Of a DNA stretch of 64,000 nucleotides, positions 42,618 to 52,533 are shown piece by piece (within the stretch, counting starts at the first letter, position 1; each line of letters begins with the position of its first letter). The DNA comes from an uncultured Roseibium sp. (GTDB lineage: Bacteria > Pseudomonadota > Alphaproteobacteria > Rhizobiales > Stappiaceae), in contig NZ_CANMFD010000006.1 of the NCBI RefSeq assembly GCF_947496995.1, forward strand, positions 62,001 through 126,000, read 5' to 3'. Both the position numbers and the translations under genes were made by a program. Below the pieces are notes generated by a model that ran no database searches, was not told the origin of the DNA, and saw only the letters and a program-made list of their open reading frames with translations.

Positions 42618-43786
42618 GCATTTTGGCGGAGCCAGGAACAAATGACGGCGGGTTCGGCATCTACGTGCATTGGCCGTTCTGCGCCGCCAAATGCCCCTAC
42701 TGCGATTTCAACTCCCATGTTCGCCACCAGCCGGTCGATCAGGCCCGCTTCACCGCGGCGTTCGAGCGCGAACTGGCGCATTTCGCCGATCTGACGAAAG
42801 GCAGGACCGTCCAGTCGGTCTTTCTCGGCGGCGGCACACCTTCCCTGATGGATCCGGCGACGGTCGAACGCATCCTGACCGCCATATCCGGCCACTGGGC
42901 GTTGGATCCGGAGGTGGAAATCTCCATGGAGGCCAATCCCTCGTCGGTCGAAGCCGAACGGTTCCGGGGTTACCGGGCCGCCGGCGTCAACCGCGTATCG
43001 CTTGGCGTGCAGTCGCTGATCGACACCGACCTGAAGCTGCTCGGCCGCCTTCACGACGCACAGACGGCGCGCAAGGCGATCGAGACCGCTCGTGACACCT
43101 TTCCGCGACTGTCCTTCGATCTCATCTATGCCCGTCCGGGCCAGACGCCCGGCGGTTGGGAACGGGAACTTCAGGACGCCATTGCGCTTGCTGCCGACCA
43201 CCTGTCGCTCTACCAGCTGACGATCGAGGAAGGCACACGCTTCCACACGCTCTATCATGCCGGCAAACTCAAGATGCCCGATGCCGAACTCGGCGCGGAA
43301 TTCTATGAACTCACGCAGGATGTGACCAATGGGGCCGGCCTGCCGGCTTATGAGGTGTCCAACCACGCCCGGCCGGGCGCCGAATGCCGTCACAATCTGG
43401 TCTACTGGCGTTATGGCGATTACGTCGGCGTCGGGCCGGGAGCGCACGGGCGGTTGACGGTCGGCGCCAGCCGGCTTGCCACGGCAACGGAGCTTCATCC
43501 GGAGACCTGGCTGGAAAATGTCGAGCAGCATGGCCATGCCATGATCGAAAATGCGGGTCTGGCCGAGGAAGAACAAGGCGACGAGTTTCTGCTCATGGGG
43601 CTGCGGCTCACCGAGGGCATCGATCTGACCCGGTATGAGAAATTCTCCCATAGATCCATCGACCCCGACCGCCTGAACGCCCTGCTGGAACACGGAATGG
43701 TTGAGGAATTGGGGGAAAACCGCATCAGAGCCACGCGGGAAGGTTTTTTTGTGCTCGATGCGGTGGTCGCGGATCTCGCATCGTAA
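42614..43786 (+). CDS. hemW: Radical SAM heme chaperone HemW
   Basis: [37 protein letters not shown]. Confidence 0.97.
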   Translation: MSILAEPGTNDGGFGIYVHWPFCAAKCPYCDFNSHVRHQPVDQARFTAAFERELAHFADLTKGRTVQSVFLGGGTPSLMDPATVERILTAISGHWALDPEVEISMEANPSSVEAERFRGYRAAGVNRVSLGVQSLIDTDLKLLGRLHDAQTARKAIETARDTFPRLSFDLIYARPGQTPGGWERELQDAIALAADHLSLYQLTIEEGTRFHTLYHAGKLKMPDAELGAEFYELTQDVTNGAGLPAYEVSNHARPGAECRHNLVYWRYGDYVGVGPGAHGRLTVGASRLATATELHPETWLENVEQHGHAMIENAGLAEEEQGDEFLLMGLRLTEGIDLTRYEKFSHRSIDPDRLNALLEHGMVEELGENRIRATREGFFVLDAVVADLAS

Positions 43787-43963
43787 GGCGTGGGCAAGCG
43801 ACCCGGCAATTTAAGCTACCAAACTGATTTAAATGTCCTATCTCTGTTTGCAGTGCACAGAAGTTGCCCGAGAAAACGAGTTCCTCCGCAAAATTGAGCG
43901 CTTAGGCGTGCGATTTCATAACAAATAGCAGTATTGCGGGCGGCAGCCGGCAAAGCTATCCTG

Positions 43964-43974
43964 TTGCGATGCAA
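43964..43974. promoter_or_regulatory. Candidate PhaR-type operator upstream of phaZ
   Basis: TTGC-GAT-GCAA dyad in the phaZ upstream region; a second, weaker TGCA-G-TGCA dyad lies near 43850. Confidence 0.35.
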
Positions 43975-44154
43975 TAGATCGGCGACCGTCCAGTCGGAAC
44001 GGATTGGTCACCCGGGAGTTGATCTGTTCAAAAGCGTTTGAGCATCCGGCGTCAATTGACCGCGGGATGCAACATAAGCTGCGATAACAGGCAGGCCGTT
44101 TTCAAATTCGCCAACGGGGCTGGCGGCGGCTTAGAACTCAAAGGAGACGCGCCG

Positions 44155-45792
44155 TTGCCGTTTTATCACCTTTACGAGATGAACCACGCAGTTATGGCAC
44201 CGTTCAGAGCTATGGCCGACATGACCAAGCTCTATTTTCAGAACCCGCTTAATCCATTGAGTCATACGGAGTACGGCCGTTCGGTTGCCGCGGGCTGCGA
44301 GGTGATGGAACGGACGACCCGGCGCTACGGCAAGCCGGAATTCGGCATCAAGGAAACGTCGGTCAGCGGTGTGCGTGTTCCGGTACATGAAGACATCGTC
44401 TGGAGCCGGCCGTTCTGCGACCTCATCCATTTTGAGCGCGGAGTGACCACGCGGCGCAACGATCCGAAAATCCTGATCGTGGCACCGATGTCCGGCCACT
44501 ACGCGACGCTGTTGCGCGGCACCGTCGAGGCGCTGCTGCCGAACGCGGATGTCTACATCACCGACTGGATCGATGCCCGCATGGTTCCGATCCAGGACGG
44601 CAAGTTCGATCTCGATGATTACATCGATTATATCATCTCGATGCTGCACTATCTGGGGCCAGATTCCCATGTGCTCGGCGTCTGCCAGCCGTCCGTTCCG
44701 GTGCTGGCCGCGGTTGCGGTGATGGAAGACCGGGACGACCCGTATGTTCCGTCAACCATGACACTGATGGGCGGACCGATCGACACGCGGGTCGCACCGA
44801 CGGCCGTCAACGATCTTGCGGTTTCCAAGGGCATCGAGTGGTTCAAGAACAACGTCATCATGAAGGTGCCCTTCCCTCATCCGGGCTTCATGCGAGACGT
44901 CTATCCGGGCTTCCTGCAGCTTTCCGGGTTCATGAGCATGAACCTCGACCGGCACGTCACCGCGCATCGGGACTTCTTCCAGCACCTCATCGAAGGCGAC
45001 GGCGACAGCGCGGAAAAGCATCGCGACTTCTACGACGAATATCTGGCGGTGATGGATCTGACCGCGGAATTTTACCTGCAGACCGTTGAATCCGTGTTCA
45101 TCGACCATTCCCTGCCGAACGGCACCATGACGCATAACGGCCGCCCGGTTGACTGCACGAAGATCCGGCGGACGGCACTGCTGACGGTGGAGGGCGAGAA
45201 GGACGACATCACTGGCCGTGGCCAGACGAAGGCGGCACTCGATCTTTGCACCAGCCTTCCGGATGATATGAAAACGCATTACGAGCAGCCGAATGTCGGC
45301 CACTACGGCGTCTTCAACGGTTCGCGCTGGCGTGCGGAAATTGCCCCGCGGGTGATGGACTTCATTCGCTCCAACCGCGCCGACACCCCGAAAAAAGCGC
45401 CGGCTGCACCTGCTGCCACACAGAAACCTGCCGCTTCGGCCGCCGCCGCGAAACCGGCTGCGCCAAAGGCTGCAAAGAAGCCGGCCACAGCGGCAACCGC
45501 CAGGAAGCCGGCGGCGGCCACCAAGACGAAGGCCCCTTCCAAAGGCGGTCCTCTGGAAAAAATTCTGCTCGTCAAGCCGGATGGCGTGGCCGACGACCTG
45601 AAAGCGATCAGCGGTGTCGGTCCGAAACTGGAATCCGCCCTGAACGAGGCCGGGATCTTCCACTACTGGCAAATCGCCTCGCTGACGTCGGAGCAAATCG
45701 ACGCGCTCGACAGCAAGCTTGATTTTCGCGGCCGCATTGCCCGCGACAAATGGATCGATCAGGCGCGCGAGTTGTCTGAAAAGGTGAGCTGA
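44155..45792 (+). CDS. phaZ: Intracellular polyhydroxyalkanoate depolymerase with Ala/Pro/Lys linker and C-terminal helix-hairpin-helix domain
   Basis: FYHLYEMNHAVMAPFRAMADMTKLYFQNPLNPLS...; linker 'KKAPAAPAATQKPAAS...TKTKAPSK'; C-term 'DDLKAISGVGPKLESALNEAGIFHYWQIASLTSEQIDALDSKL'. TTG start preceded by AAGGAG. Confidence 0.93.
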   Translation: MPFYHLYEMNHAVMAPFRAMADMTKLYFQNPLNPLSHTEYGRSVAAGCEVMERTTRRYGKPEFGIKETSVSGVRVPVHEDIVWSRPFCDLIHFERGVTTRRNDPKILIVAPMSGHYATLLRGTVEALLPNADVYITDWIDARMVPIQDGKFDLDDYIDYIISMLHYLGPDSHVLGVCQPSVPVLAAVAVMEDRDDPYVPSTMTLMGGPIDTRVAPTAVNDLAVSKGIEWFKNNVIMKVPFPHPGFMRDVYPGFLQLSGFMSMNLDRHVTAHRDFFQHLIEGDGDSAEKHRDFYDEYLAVMDLTAEFYLQTVESVFIDHSLPNGTMTHNGRPVDCTKIRRTALLTVEGEKDDITGRGQTKAALDLCTSLPDDMKTHYEQPNVGHYGVFNGSRWRAEIAPRVMDFIRSNRADTPKKAPAAPAATQKPAASAAAAKPAAPKAAKKPATAATARKPAAATKTKAPSKGGPLEKILLVKPDGVADDLKAISGVGPKLESALNEAGIFHYWQIASLTSEQIDALDSKLDFRGRIARDKWIDQARELSEKVS

Positions 45793-46036
45793 CGTCGGCA
45801 GAAACTGCTCACGGCTACCGAAGGATCTCCAACTTCAAGCGGTTGGAGGTCTGTCCGGCGGTTTTGAAGGCGTGAGTGCCCCTTGAGTCAACTCGGTATT
45901 CTCCGCTGACCATACGGAACACCTGTAACTTGCGACCAAAACACGTGTTTTCGACCTGCACACTGCGCCCGCTATTGATTCCGTCCCTGCCGCCCAATAC
46001 AAGTCCGGGCATGCAGCGTGGCCGGAGGTTTTAATC

Positions 46037-46729
46037 GTGCTCAATATTTTTATCGGTTTCGATACGCGGGAAGCGGTCGCCTATCATGTCTGCGTCAACA
46101 GTCTGACGCGGCTGTCGAGCGACGTTCTGGCGATTACGCCCCTCTCGCTCGGCAACCTGAAGACCTATGAGGAAACCCATTCGGACGGATCCAATCATTT
46201 CATCTACAGCCGTTTCCTGATCCCTCACCTGATGAATTACAACGGCTGGGCGCTGTTCATGGACGGCGACATGATCGTGCGGGACGACATTGCCAAGCTG
46301 TTCGCCATGCGCGACGAAAGCAAGGCGGTGATGTGCGTCCATCACGACTACAAGACCCGGCAGACCACCAAGTATCTCGGCTCGAAGAATGAAAATTATC
46401 CGCGCAAGAACTGGTCGAGTGTCGTCCTGTGGAACTGCGGTCACCCGGCAAACCGGACGGTGACACCCGAGTTCGTCACCAACGCCACCGGCGCCCAGCT
46501 GCACCGTTTTACCTGGCTTGAGGACGGTCTTGTCGGTGAACTGCCGATCGAGTGGAACTGGCTGCCGGATGAGTTCGGCGCCAATCCGGATGCCAAGCTT
46601 CTCCATTTCACGCTCGGTACGCCGTGTTTTCACGAATATGCCAATGCGCCGATGGCGGCGGAATGGCACCGGGAAAAGCTCTTGGCGAATTATTCCTCCC
46701 AGCACGTGATTGACGGCCCCTTCGACTGA
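46037..46729 (+). CDS. Glycosyltransferase-like protein
   Basis: IFIGFDTREAVAYHVCVNSL...YNGWALFMDGDMIVRDDIAKLF (GT8-like DxD context). Confidence 0.8.
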   Translation: MLNIFIGFDTREAVAYHVCVNSLTRLSSDVLAITPLSLGNLKTYEETHSDGSNHFIYSRFLIPHLMNYNGWALFMDGDMIVRDDIAKLFAMRDESKAVMCVHHDYKTRQTTKYLGSKNENYPRKNWSSVVLWNCGHPANRTVTPEFVTNATGAQLHRFTWLEDGLVGELPIEWNWLPDEFGANPDAKLLHFTLGTPCFHEYANAPMAAEWHREKLLANYSSQHVIDGPFD

Positions 46730-46742
46730 AGGCCGTTTTTCG
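46713..46742 (+). terminator. Terminator overlapping the glycosyltransferase stop
   Basis: acggcc..ggccgt followed by TTTTT. Confidence 0.6.
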
Positions 46743-46879
46743 TTAAAAATACAAAGGGTTAAGCCCGATTGGAAAGGTGTTCCATTGGGCTTTTCCATAT
46801 CTTCTGCCGCCGTTCATCCAGTCACGAATCCTTGAAGCTTCGAAGGTTAATCCCCACCTGAAGATCGTGGATGTCATAA

Positions 46880-47320
46880 ATGGATAGGACAATGTCAACA
46901 ACCAAAAGTTGCATGATCAAGCCTGCCTGGACGCCGGCGACCATCGGTCTGATGGTGCTGGGGTTCGTGGTGTTCTGGCCTCTTGGCCTTGCCATGCTCG
47001 CCTACATTCTCTGGGGTGACCGCTTCGAGGGGATGTTCCGTGATGCAAAGGATCAGTGGCGGGGCAGCCCGCTGAAGGGAGCATTTGATCAGATGTCAAA
47101 TACGACTGGCTATGCCCGCACCGGCAACGTCGCGTTCGACGATTATCGCGAACGCGAATTCAAGCGTCTCGAGGAAGAACGCGCGAAGCTCGACGCAATG
47201 CGCGCTGATTTCGACGATTTCCTTCGGGAGCTGCGCCGGGCACGCGATCAGGAAGAATTCGACCGCTTCATGTCCGACCACGGCCGCAAGGCAGGTGGGA
47301 CGGACGCAGCACCGATCTGA
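46880..47320 (+). CDS. DUF2852 membrane protein
   Basis: PAWTPATIGLMVLGFVVFWPLGLAMLAYILWG...DEYRERELKRLEEER-like C-terminal coiled segment. Confidence 0.85.
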   Translation: MDRTMSTTKSCMIKPAWTPATIGLMVLGFVVFWPLGLAMLAYILWGDRFEGMFRDAKDQWRGSPLKGAFDQMSNTTGYARTGNVAFDDYREREFKRLEEERAKLDAMRADFDDFLRELRRARDQEEFDRFMSDHGRKAGGTDAAPI

Positions 47321-47335
47321 TCCTTTTCCCCGATT

Positions 47336-47400
47336 CCGGCCTCAGTCCCCCTCCGAGGCCGGCATGACCGAGAGCGGCGCCCCGAAAGGCGCCGCTTTCG
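47336..47400 (+). terminator. Tandem hairpins incl. terminator
   Basis: ccggcctc/gaggccgg (47336-47362) and agcggcgcc-ccgaaa-ggcgccgct + TTTCG (47373-47400). Confidence 0.7.
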
Positions 47401-47467
47401 TCCGTTTATCGGTCGGGTATTTTCAACTAGAGTCCATTGACTTGATTCGTTCGGACACCCGCTGTTC

Positions 47468-48205
47468 ATGCTGCTACGCCCCGGCAAAAACAAACTGCCA
47501 GATCATATTGAAATCGAGACGGACACCAGTGCGGTGCGCATCCGGCTGCGGGCCAATCCGAGGGCGCAGCGGTATCTGCTCCGCCTGCCTGCGGACAGGT
47601 CAGGTCCCGTCCTCACCGTACCGCGAGGCGGCAACCTGGCGCGCGCGGAACGCTTCGCCCGCCAGCATATCGACTGGCTGATCGAGCGTTTGCAGGACCG
47701 GTCGGACCATGTGTCCTTTCAGCCGGGCGACATCGTGCCTCTGCGCGGTGAGGGTCATGTCATCGTCCCGACGGGAAAGCTGAGAGGGCTGATAGCGACA
47801 GGCCGTACCGAAGACGGGGACCCGGCTCTCTTCGTGCCCGGTGCCGATGATCACATTCCGCGCAAGGTGACCGCCTGGCTCAAGGCACAGGCGCGCGCTG
47901 ACCTGAGCCTTCGCGCCGGTCTCCACGCCGGAACGATCGGCAGCAGGATCGCCGCGATCAGCGTCCGCGACACCAAGAGCCGCTGGGGTTCCTGCGCCTC
48001 CAACGGACGGCTTTCCTTCTCCTGGCGGCTGATCCTCGCCCCTCCCGACATTCTGGATTATGTCGCCGCTCACGAAGTGGCGCACCTGAAGGAAATGAAC
48101 CATTCCGCCCGGTTCTGGCGGCTCTGCGAACAGCTGGCGCCCCAGACGCCGCAGGCCCGGGTCTGGCTGAAGGAAAATGGCCTTCACCTGCACGGATACG
48201 GCTGA
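47468..48205 (+). CDS. YgjP-like (DUF45) zinc metallopeptidase
   Basis: SRWGSCASNGRLSFSWRLILAPPDILDYVAAHEVAHLKEMNHSARFW. Confidence 0.92.
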   Translation: MLLRPGKNKLPDHIEIETDTSAVRIRLRANPRAQRYLLRLPADRSGPVLTVPRGGNLARAERFARQHIDWLIERLQDRSDHVSFQPGDIVPLRGEGHVIVPTGKLRGLIATGRTEDGDPALFVPGADDHIPRKVTAWLKAQARADLSLRAGLHAGTIGSRIAAISVRDTKSRWGSCASNGRLSFSWRLILAPPDILDYVAAHEVAHLKEMNHSARFWRLCEQLAPQTPQARVWLKENGLHLHGYG

Positions 48206-48228
48206 AAAGCGGTTGCAAATTCCGTCAA

Positions 48229-48699
48229 ATGTGCTTCGTTTCCTCCATGGGAATGGGGAAAATCATGCAAATTTTCAAGAAATTCGGCGTCAAAGCACTG
48301 ATCCTGCCGTTTCTGGCGGGTCTGGCGATGTTGCCGGCGGGAACGGCTGCGGCTGATAGCTGCTGGAACCACAACGGTTCGATCATGCGCCTGCAGGCCC
48401 AGGGAAACCAGCGCTGGCTCTCTTATGAAATTCCGAGGAATGTTCTGCGCAACGCCGGTGTGCAACCCGGCACGCTGCTGTTCAACGGGGTCAAGCAGGG
48501 CAACTGGTATTCCGGCACGGCGCGGGTGTTTTCCAAATTCTGCCCGGGCAATCCGCTCGAATATTTCGTCGAAGGTCCGGTGCGCGGCGATCAACTCCAG
48601 GTCACGGTAACCGGAACGCGCGAAGTCTTCCAGCAGTGCCGTCCGACCGGGCGCTACGTCACAGACACCCTGGTCTTCACCTACAGCCACGACTGCTGA
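48229..48699 (+). CDS. Small secreted hypothetical protein
   Basis: Signal peptide MQIFKKFGVKALILPFLAGLAMLPAGTAAADSC; four further Cys. Start uncertain (48229 or 48265). Confidence 0.7.
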   Translation: MCFVSSMGMGKIMQIFKKFGVKALILPFLAGLAMLPAGTAAADSCWNHNGSIMRLQAQGNQRWLSYEIPRNVLRNAGVQPGTLLFNGVKQGNWYSGTARVFSKFCPGNPLEYFVEGPVRGDQLQVTVTGTREVFQQCRPTGRYVTDTLVFTYSHDC

Positions 48700-48706
48700 T
48701 GGTCGC

Positions 48707-48760
48707 AAAGGCGTTTCAGCGGGAGAGGGTATCCTTCTTCCGCTGAAACGCCTTTGTTTT
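48707..48760. terminator. Bidirectional terminator, 16-bp perfect stem
   Basis: AAAGGCGTTTCAGCGG ... CCGCTGAAACGCCTTT between convergent genes. Confidence 0.9.
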
Positions 48761-51026
48761 ACCCGCCGCCGAAGAGATTGCGCAGGAGGTTGAGAGGACC
48801 CTTGCGCTCGTTGTTCTCCCCACCGCCGACCGGTGATGGCGGGATCGGTTCGCTGCCGGACCCGACGGATTGGGAAGGCACCGGCTTTTGCGGAGCCGCA
48901 ACGGTTGCCGGCAGGTTCGGGACACCGGGAAGGTCCGCAACGGGAAGGCCCTGATGGGCCACATCCATCACTTCTTTCCAGACACCTGCAGGAAGCCCGC
49001 CGCCCGTGACCTTTTTCATCGGGGAATTGTTGTCGTTGCCGAACCAGACCGCCGTGGTCAGATTGCCCGTATAGCCGATGAACCAGGCGTCCCGGAAATC
49101 CTGCGTGGTGCCGGTCTTTCCTCCGGCGGGCCGCCCGCTGTCCAGCCGGGCCTTGCGGCCGGTGCCTGTCAGCAGCGTTTCCGAAAGCATCAGGTTCATG
49201 TTGCCGATCATCTGACGGTCGACCACCCGGCCGCGGCCGTCGCCGGAGCGCGAATAGAGCGTCTTGCCGTCGATGCTTTTGATCCGCCGAATGATATGCG
49301 GCAGCACGCCATAGCCGCCGTTGGAAAACGGTACATAGGCGGCAGCGATTTCCAGCGGAGTGACCTCGGACGTTCCAAGCGCCAGGGACAGGTTCCTGTT
49401 CATGTCCGACTCGATACCGAGCCGCCGGGCGGTTTTCGCAACGGTCCCCGCCCCAACTTCGTGGGCAAGCTGCACCGCGACCGTGTTCAGCGAGAGGCTT
49501 AGCGCTCGGGTAAGCGTCACCGGGCCGTAGTGTTCCTTGGTGTAGTTCTTCGGCGACCAGCCGCCGATGGTGATCGGCTGGTCCTGGCGGACAGTCTGCG
49601 GGGCCATGCCGTTCTCCAGCGCTGACAGATAGACGAACGGCTTGAAGGCCGAGCCGGGCTGGCGCTTGGCATAGACGGCGCGGTTGAACTGGCTCTTGGA
49701 ATAGTCGCCGCCGCCCACCAGCGCCTTGACGGCCCCTGCCGTGTCCAGCGTGACCACCGCACCCTGGGTGACGGCGTAGGCTTCCCTGTTTTCCTTGAGC
49801 GCGGCGCGCAGCGCCTTCTCCGCGGCCTGTTGCATGACCGGGTCGATGGTGGTGTCGACGACGATGTCGGTTTCTATCGAGCCGATGAAATGCGGCAGGA
49901 CGTCCATGACCCAGTCGGCGGCATAATTCTCGCTGGCGGTTGTGTAGCGGCGCACCACCTTGGCGGGCGCCGCGATAGCGTTCTTCGCTTCGTCAGAGTT
50001 GATGTAGCCTTCCTCGTGCATCGCCGCCAGGACGAGCTGGGCGCGGTCTTCGGCGAGATCCGGATTGCGTGCCGGAGAATAGCGGGACGGGGCCTTCAGC
50101 AGGCCGGCGATGGTGGCCGCTTCCGCGATTGTCAGCAACCGCGCCGATTTTCCGAAATAGCGCCGGGCCGCCGCGTCAACACCATAGGCGCCAGACCCGA
50201 GATAGACCCGGTTCAGATACATTTCCAGGATTTCGTCCTTGGAATATTCCGCTTCCAGCCAGAAGGCGAGCACCAGTTCCTGGATTTTCCGCCTGATGGT
50301 GCGATTCGGTTCAAGGAACAGGTTCTTCGCCAGCTGCTGGGTGAGCGTCGATCCGCCCTGTGACAGCCGCCTTGCCGTCAGGTTGGTGTAAACCGCGCGC
50401 ATCAACCCGATCGGATCGACACCGAAATGCGACCGGAACCGCCGGTCCTCGATCGAGATGACGGCATTCGGCAGGTAAGGCGGCAACTGTTCCAGACGGA
50501 CCGCTTCACCGCCCGTGTCGCCCCGGTTTGCAATGAGCTGGCCGTTGGCCGCGACGATTTTCACATTCGGTGGGCGGGCGGGCACCTGCCATTCGGACGT
50601 CGGCGGAAGATAGGCTGCGTAATAGCCGACGATGCAGACGACGACGACGACGCCCCAGATGCCCAGAACCGCGCTCCAGTAGAGGCTGCGTTTGAAAAAT
50701 CGGCCAAGCGCGGCCGGGACGAAAACGCGGCTTTTCCGTTTCTGGCTGCGCCGTTTTGCGCCGGAGCGGCTTCCCTGACGGGCGCGCGGCGCGTTTTTCG
50801 CCTTCGCGGACTTCGCCTTGGCCGGTCTTTTGGCGGTCGGTTTCTTGGTAGCGGGTTTCTTCGCACCGCCGGATGCTGCGGCTTTGCGGGGTTTCTTCTT
50901 GGACGGTGCCTTTGCTGCGGGCGCAGCCGGTCTGTCCTGCGGGCTGAGGCGCAGGTCAAGCAGGCTACTGCCAGAGTCTCCGAATGTCGGCTCAATCCGC
51001 GCCTGGCGTTTCGCCCGTTGCGCCAT
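48759..51026 (-). CDS. Penicillin-binding protein 1A family (glycosyltransferase/transpeptidase)
   Basis: GT51 'IEDRRFRSHFGVDPIGLMRA...QGGSTLTQQLAKNLFL'; transpeptidase 'RQPGSAFKPFVYL', 'GGKTGTTQDFRDAWFIG'; long basic N-terminus. Confidence 0.95.
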   Translation of the reverse strand: MAQRAKRQARIEPTFGDSGSSLLDLRLSPQDRPAAPAAKAPSKKKPRKAAASGGAKKPATKKPTAKRPAKAKSAKAKNAPRARQGSRSGAKRRSQKRKSRVFVPAALGRFFKRSLYWSAVLGIWGVVVVVCIVGYYAAYLPPTSEWQVPARPPNVKIVAANGQLIANRGDTGGEAVRLEQLPPYLPNAVISIEDRRFRSHFGVDPIGLMRAVYTNLTARRLSQGGSTLTQQLAKNLFLEPNRTIRRKIQELVLAFWLEAEYSKDEILEMYLNRVYLGSGAYGVDAAARRYFGKSARLLTIAEAATIAGLLKAPSRYSPARNPDLAEDRAQLVLAAMHEEGYINSDEAKNAIAAPAKVVRRYTTASENYAADWVMDVLPHFIGSIETDIVVDTTIDPVMQQAAEKALRAALKENREAYAVTQGAVVTLDTAGAVKALVGGGDYSKSQFNRAVYAKRQPGSAFKPFVYLSALENGMAPQTVRQDQPITIGGWSPKNYTKEHYGPVTLTRALSLSLNTVAVQLAHEVGAGTVAKTARRLGIESDMNRNLSLALGTSEVTPLEIAAAYVPFSNGGYGVLPHIIRRIKSIDGKTLYSRSGDGRGRVVDRQMIGNMNLMLSETLLTGTGRKARLDSGRPAGGKTGTTQDFRDAWFIGYTGNLTTAVWFGNDNNSPMKKVTGGGLPAGVWKEVMDVAHQGLPVADLPGVPNLPATVAAPQKPVPSQSVGSGSEPIPPSPVGGGENNERKGPLNLLRNLFGGG

Positions 51027-51194
51027 AGATCATCCGTCCCGTACTTTTCCGGCAAATTGCCGAGTTCCCGGGAACGATCCTAGAATAGACCACTTTAAGG
51101 GGGTGTTAAGGCTAATGCGCTTTGGCGCCCCCGCTGTGCCATTTTGAAAATTTCCTGCAGCCAGGGATCTTTTTGCTCCATTAAGCGGGGACCG

Positions 51195-52142
51195 CTAGCT
51201 GGAATAGCGGCCTGCATCCGCGCCGTAATAGTTGACATAGCGCGTATTGAGTTCGGAGACGGGCATGATGATGAGCACATCGGTCGTACCGAACTGGTGG
51301 TCCACCACCGCGCCATCGCCGATAAAGGCACCGAGGCGCAGGTAACCCTTCACCAGCGGCGGCAGGGCGCGGAGCGCTTCCTTTGCGTTGATGGCATCCG
51401 CAGGCAGGCGGTTCATCTCCACATACCTGTCTCCCACGGCACGCACGCGCCATTCTTCCGGAGCGCGGGCATTATGGTGCAGGAAGGAGAGCTGGCCGGC
51501 AACCGCGTCCGGATTGGTGCCCTCGATGGAAGCGCAGCCGAGCATTACATCGATCTTGTGGCGCAGCACATAGGCCCAGATACCGTGCCACAGAAGCTCG
51601 ACGGTTTTCTTGTTGCGGTAGGGCTTTAGGACGCACGAACGCCCCAGCTCCATGAAGCGCTTGCCGGGATTGGCGTCGATCAGGGCCTGAATATTGTATT
51701 CGCCGGCGGTATAAAACCCGCCATGCCGGTCCGCGATCTCCTGACGCAGGATCCGGTAGGTGCCGACGATTGCCGGTTGGAGCCGGCCGAGCTTGTTGCG
51801 CTTCATCGAGGCATGGTCGAGGACAAGAAGATGATCGCAATAGGCATCGAAGGGATCGGCGTCCCTGCGTGTCGCCAGGGTATGCGCGTCCGCGATGGCT
51901 GACATTTCCTCGTAGAAAACATCGTAGCGGAGGCGCTGGGCCTTTTTGACTTCCTTGAAGTTGCGCGCCATGCGGACTTCCAGGCTGCCGATTCGGCCAA
52001 GGGTTTCACCGGTCTTGACCGGTGTGCGGATGGGATGAACCGGACGCGCCACGTTCGCCATGGCCGCACCGGACCTCATGACCGGCGTGAACCTGCGGAC
52101 CAGGTTCCTTGGAGAAAACAGCCCTTGCCGCATAATGGACAT
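51195..52142 (-). CDS. OlsB-like N-acyltransferase (ornithine lipid synthesis family)
   Basis: RNFKEVKKAQRLRYDVFYEEMSAIAD...FMELGRSCVLKPYRNKKTVELLWHGIWAYV. Confidence 0.85.
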   Translation of the reverse strand: MSIMRQGLFSPRNLVRRFTPVMRSGAAMANVARPVHPIRTPVKTGETLGRIGSLEVRMARNFKEVKKAQRLRYDVFYEEMSAIADAHTLATRRDADPFDAYCDHLLVLDHASMKRNKLGRLQPAIVGTYRILRQEIADRHGGFYTAGEYNIQALIDANPGKRFMELGRSCVLKPYRNKKTVELLWHGIWAYVLRHKIDVMLGCASIEGTNPDAVAGQLSFLHHNARAPEEWRVRAVGDRYVEMNRLPADAINAKEALRALPPLVKGYLRLGAFIGDGAVVDHQFGTTDVLIIMPVSELNTRYVNYYGADAGRYSS

Positions 52143-52533
52143 TCCACCCTCTTGATTCTGTCGGGCACACTTTCAGATCCCGCAGACGAGCGCCTGATCG
52201 ACCTGACGTATTGCCTCCTCCGGAATACTTGTCCCGATTCCGCTAAGTGTACGTCGATTCCGCCGTAGAACACAGTAATCCGACAACTGGATGACAATCG
52301 TCGCGATAGTCCGGAACTCTCCACCGGCGGAACGGCGGGAGCTTAGCTTAGTCTTCTGTGTTTGTGAAACGTGTCATCGGGATTTATGCCGCCACATCAC
52401 CGGATCGGGCGACCCGGTTCTGCCGGTCGCGGACAAGATGGAACAAGGCGGACAGGCGGCAAGCCGACGCGAAACGCACCGTCACGGCCCATTCGCCCAT
52501 TTGCCTTGGTACGCCTTGAGCGCACCTCATCAT

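Noticed and set aside
45388-45560. AAKPA-type low-complexity DNA as a CRISPR or tandem repeat array
   Set aside because: Units are irregular and in frame within phaZ; it is a coding linker.
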